This document shows positions 59,849 to 64,000 of a DNA stretch of 64,000 nucleotides, in pieces. Under the pieces are notes generated by a model, which was not told the DNA's origin, searched no databases, and saw only the letters and a list, made by a program, of their open reading frames with translations. Both the position numbers and the translations under genes were made by a program. Where the stretch lies: the NCBI GenBank assembly GCA_025331445.1, contig JAIWNE010000047.1, positions 168,695 to 232,694 of the forward strand, written 5' to 3'. Numbering within the stretch: position 1 is the first letter of the stretch; every line of letters starts with the position of its first letter. The DNA is from Blakeslea trispora. Taxonomy: Eukaryota > Mucoromycota > Mucoromycetes > Mucorales > Choanephoraceae.

Positions 59849-59886
<38 letters not shown>
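59803..59886. repeat. (ACACAT)n / (CA)n then (TA)n compound microsatellite
   Basis: Repeats of ACACAT followed by CACACA and then about 12 TA units, between the DHFR stop and the F1 delta stop (convergent genes). Confidence 0.9.
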
Positions 59887-59887
<1 letters not shown>

Positions 59888-60007
59888 CACTTTTTGTTTG
59901 TTTGCTTGCTTGCTTGAAAAACTTCAAGTATATATGTATATTTTAGAGAAAAAGGTCATAGCAGAAAAAGATAGAGAGGTGTAAAATATCAGGTTGTATT
60001 ATACAAT

Positions 60008-60751
60008 TTACTTGGTCAAAGCGTGTTGGAGAGCTTCATAGACTTCAACTTCGATCTTAGCAGCAGCCTTTTCCTTTTCAGAGGCAGCGCTACCAGCTTG
60101 ACGTTGAGCTTCAGCGAGACCAGCTTGAACACGCTATAGATACAATAAGTTAATTCAAAATTGATATTTTCTTGTCAAAAACACAATCTTACTTCAAGAG
60201 AAAGTTCTTCAAGAGGGAAAGCTTCAACAGCGTTGATGTTGAGAGAGCTATCAGGGTTGATAGTGGCGAAACCACCAGAGACTAACAAACAGGGGGTGTT
60301 AGACAACAGTGCAAGCTATCATGGAAATATGAACATACCAAAGAACTTCTTGGTGATTTCAGCAGATTCGATAACTTCGACAACACCAGGGTTCAATTGT
60401 TCAATAGAGGGAACGTGGTTGGCGAGGATACCCATGTCACCAGAGGTAGCAGCCAAGTTGACTTGTTGAACGTTAGTGGCCTTGTAAATGGCCTATCAGT
60501 TTTTTGTTTTTAAAAAAAAAAAAAAGTCGTTTAGTTGATCGTCCATAAATGTGCCTTAATGAGTGTCATGTCTAACCTTGTGGGGGACAACCAAAGTCAA
60601 GCGGAGAGCTTCAGAAGCAGCAGCGGCTTCAGTGGCATAGAAACGAGCTAAAGTTGCAAAGTCAATCAGTGTTCAATCGAGCATATTGTTACTTGGATAA
60701 CTTACCCATGGGCTTGATGGCAGCACGAGCAGATCTGGCGAGAACGTTCAT
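60008..60751 (-). CDS. ATP16: ATP synthase F1 delta subunit, mitochondrial (Atp16)
   Basis: At least five minus-strand exons. The first encodes MNVLARSARAAIKPM, an Arg-rich mitochondrial targeting peptide; then ARFYATEAAAASEALRLTLV, VPHKAIYKATNVQQVNLAAT, SGDMGILANHVPSIEQLNPG, VVEVIESAEITKKFFVSGGF, ATINPDSSLNINAVEAFPLE, and a C-terminal helical hairpin rich in Ala/Glu (VQAGLAEAQRQAGSAASEKE) ending HALTK. The beta-sandwich motif GDMGILANHVP is diagnostic of the bacterial-epsilon family. This is the delta subunit of the mitochondrial central stalk. It is transcribed away from the beta gene, sharing the 540-base region between them. Confidence 0.95.
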
Positions 60752-61291
60752 TGTTATTCAAGTACGAAAAAAAAAAATAGAAGTAAAATCCTGTTCGGGT
60801 AAAGGGGATTATTTTTTTTACTCTCTCTCGCTTTCTCTCTCTCACTCACACATAGTTGGGTTGCCTTTCCCTCCCCCTCTAAATTTTTATAAAGAGAGAT
60901 GACGCAGGTAGCTATTGTCCAATCAAATACTGCCTTGATATAGCTTAAAATTTGAGATTGCAAAATTGTTTCATTATTCTATTTTACGCGCCGTCAAGTA
61001 CGCGTAAAAATGATCATTGACACGGCAATTTCAACCCCCCCCTCCCTCCTTTCCCCCTCCCTCCCTCGCCTGTAAAAGAAAAATTAGCCTGTCTAACTCC
61101 GCTAACTATCCCCCACTTTTTTTTTTAATTCAAGAGCAAACTACCTTTAGTGCGAGAGCGGGGGGCTGGACAAGAAAAAAAATGTTTGCTCAAGCAGCAT
61201 ACGCTGTCGCAAAAAAAAAAAAAAATGGTGGCAAATAACCCTAAGAAAAACTTTTTTTTTCTTTCACCCCTTTCCTCTCGAATTATAAGCA
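60752..61291. promoter_or_regulatory. Divergent promoter region of the F1 delta and beta genes
   Basis: 540 bases separate the two ATGs. A CCAATCA box (60919-60925) fits a Hap2/3/5 site, often found at respiratory genes. A C-rich tract lies at 61034-61070. ORFs of 60-73 codons in it overlap this composition and appear random. Confidence 0.6.
61034..61070. promoter_or_regulatory. C-rich/G-rich tract with G-quadruplex potential
   Basis: On the minus strand this reads as at least five runs of three or more G separated by one to six bases (GGGAGGGAGGGGG.., then GGAGGGAGGGGGGGG). It is unusual in this AT-rich window and sits between the two ATP synthase starts. Confidence 0.7.
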
Positions 61292-63197
<1,906 letters not shown>

Positions 63198-63579
63198 GTT
63201 TAATGTTCCTTATATTGTTTACTATACTGTTTCCTGTTTTAAAAATAAACTCAATTTAAAGAAAAACAAAATAAGCTGAATGTCTTTTGTGTCTATTTTT
63301 TCATGCTAAAATGTACGCCATAACACAAGTAATTTTGCAGATCATACATGTATTAGTAAGAAAGAAAGAAAAAAGCAAAGGAAACAACTATAGGACAAGT
63401 GAGATGTGTATACACACAAAAAAGAAGAAAAAGTGATAGAAAAATAATCGAACTATATATGACAATGACAACGGTATGATAAAGAACAGGTATAACTATA
63501 TGTAATAAGGGGTAGGTATGTATACAAGAGCTGTAGTGTCTGTCTACATAAAGACTTGAGAATGTTTCCTTCGACAAAA
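63198..63579. other. Convergent 3' spacer
   Basis: AT-rich, between the ATP2 stop and the stop of the minus-strand CP2-like gene. No gene. Confidence 0.5.
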
Positions 63580-64000
63580 CTAAAAATGGAGAATGAGATT
63601 AATGGCTTCCGGGTTAAGATCATTGTCTTCGACTTCAATGCGAATATCTTGTTCTTCTTTAAGGTCTTGAATGACTTCGTCATCTACCTTGACAACAATT
63701 GACTTGTCTTTATTGTTCATCTTTCGAAAGACATTGGCAACTGTCCGCCGTATGTCCAGGCGCTGAGACACCTTATCAATGAATTCGGATAGCGTCAAGT
63801 GTTCCAAATAGATAGCGCGAAATACATCCGATGTCATGAATTGAACTAACAGACTTAATTCTATTGACAAAGCTAAGTAGACGAAGTTTGTGTCTTTGCT
63901 TTTTAGTGACTTACTTGCAACACGTCGTCGTCGTTGAGGTATGTAGGTGGGATCAACATCAAGAGCCAGGTTGTTACCGATTTGAGAAGAATAACTACTA
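63580..64000 (-). CDS. CP2/Grainyhead-like transcription factor, C-terminal part (runs off the window)
   Basis: Two exons are visible. The upstream one (to about 63917) ends NNLALDVDPTYIPQRRRRVA, the linker that follows a CP2-type DNA-binding domain (a basic PxRRRR stretch). The terminal exon encodes FMTSDVFRAIYLEHLTLSEF, IDKVSQRLDIRRTVANVFRK, SIVVKVDDEVIQDLKEEQDI and RIEVED, resembling the ubiquitin-like dimerisation domain of Grainyhead/CP2 proteins. In animals and Neurospora these factors control cell wall, cuticle or conidial separation genes. The DNA-binding domain lies beyond the right edge, so the assignment rests on the tail only. Confidence 0.6.
   Translation of the reverse strand, partial: SSYSSQIGNNLALDVDPTYIPQRRRRVASKSLKSKDTNFVYLALSIELSLLVQFMTSDVFRAIYLEHLTLSEFIDKVSQRLDIRRTVANVFRKMNNKDKSIVVKVDDEVIQDLKEEQDIRIEVEDNDLNPEAINLILHF

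Overview
This is a window of nuclear DNA from a filamentous fungus, most likely an early-diverging one (Mucoromycota, probably Mucorales). The sequence shows AT-rich intergenic DNA with many homopolymer runs, short GT-AG introns (about 40-80 bases) and pyrimidine-rich 5' leaders. It combines fungal-type genes (pyridine-nucleotide nitrate reductase, a Fungal_trans regulator, Bud6/Aip3, an Inn1/Fic1-like C2 protein, an Ssh4/Ear1-like Rsp5 adaptor) with families often reduced in Dikarya but common in basal fungi (TMEM164-like, MGST3-like, CP2/Grainyhead-like). The species cannot be named from the sequence. The lineage is inference; the gene families are read from translated exons that I joined by hand, and where I give an exact protein length the exon sum is divisible by three.

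Layout. 0.4-8.5 kb: MIT-domain protein (+), Ser-rich orphan (+), UBA/UBX protein (+), Ssh4-like SPRY membrane adaptor (-), MGST3 (+). 9-11 kb: a weak orphan ORF and a decayed Tc1/mariner (IS630-type) transposase containing a 38-bp perfect palindrome. 12-14.6 kb: poly-Q Fungal_trans regulator without a visible zinc cluster (-). 14.6-21.2 kb: a gene-poor stretch holding one tiny gene, ATP synthase subunit j/Atp18 (-), and two kinds of non-coding repeat. 21-31.7 kb: LARP1-type La protein (+), Nudix hydrolase (+), Sel1-repeat protein (+), Bud6/Aip3 (-). 34-41.3 kb: BRO1-domain protein of the Rim20/PalA-ALIX type (+) and nitrate reductase (+). 43.9-47.4 kb: multi-pass membrane protein (+) and Inn1/Fic1-like C2 protein (-). 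49-59.7 kb: PX-PH phospholipase D (+), TMEM164-like protein (+), secreted LysM / Lys-Thr-Ser repeat / double-psi-barrel-like protein (+), NAPE-PLD-like metallo-hydrolase (-), dihydrofolate reductase (+). 60-63.2 kb: F1-ATPase delta (-) and beta (+) subunits, head to head. The right edge holds the 3' end of a CP2/Grainyhead-like factor (-).

How the genes relate. There is no operon-like system. Functional themes recur: mitochondrial ATP synthase (three subunits in one window, two sharing a promoter region), phospholipid chemistry (phospholipase D, TMEM164-like and NAPE-PLD-like genes within 10 kb), polarity, cytokinesis and wall (Bud6, Inn1-like, Sel1, LysM protein), and ubiquitin/ESCRT trafficking (Ssh4-like, UBX, BRO1, MIT). 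Nitrate reductase stands alone, without an adjacent nitrite reductase or transporter, and has a palindromic GATA site about 200 bases upstream. I saw no tRNA, rRNA or CRISPR array. The strongest candidates for novelty are the LysM-repeat-barrel protein, the G-quadruplex-capable tract in the ATP synthase divergent promoter, and several unassigned non-coding repeats.
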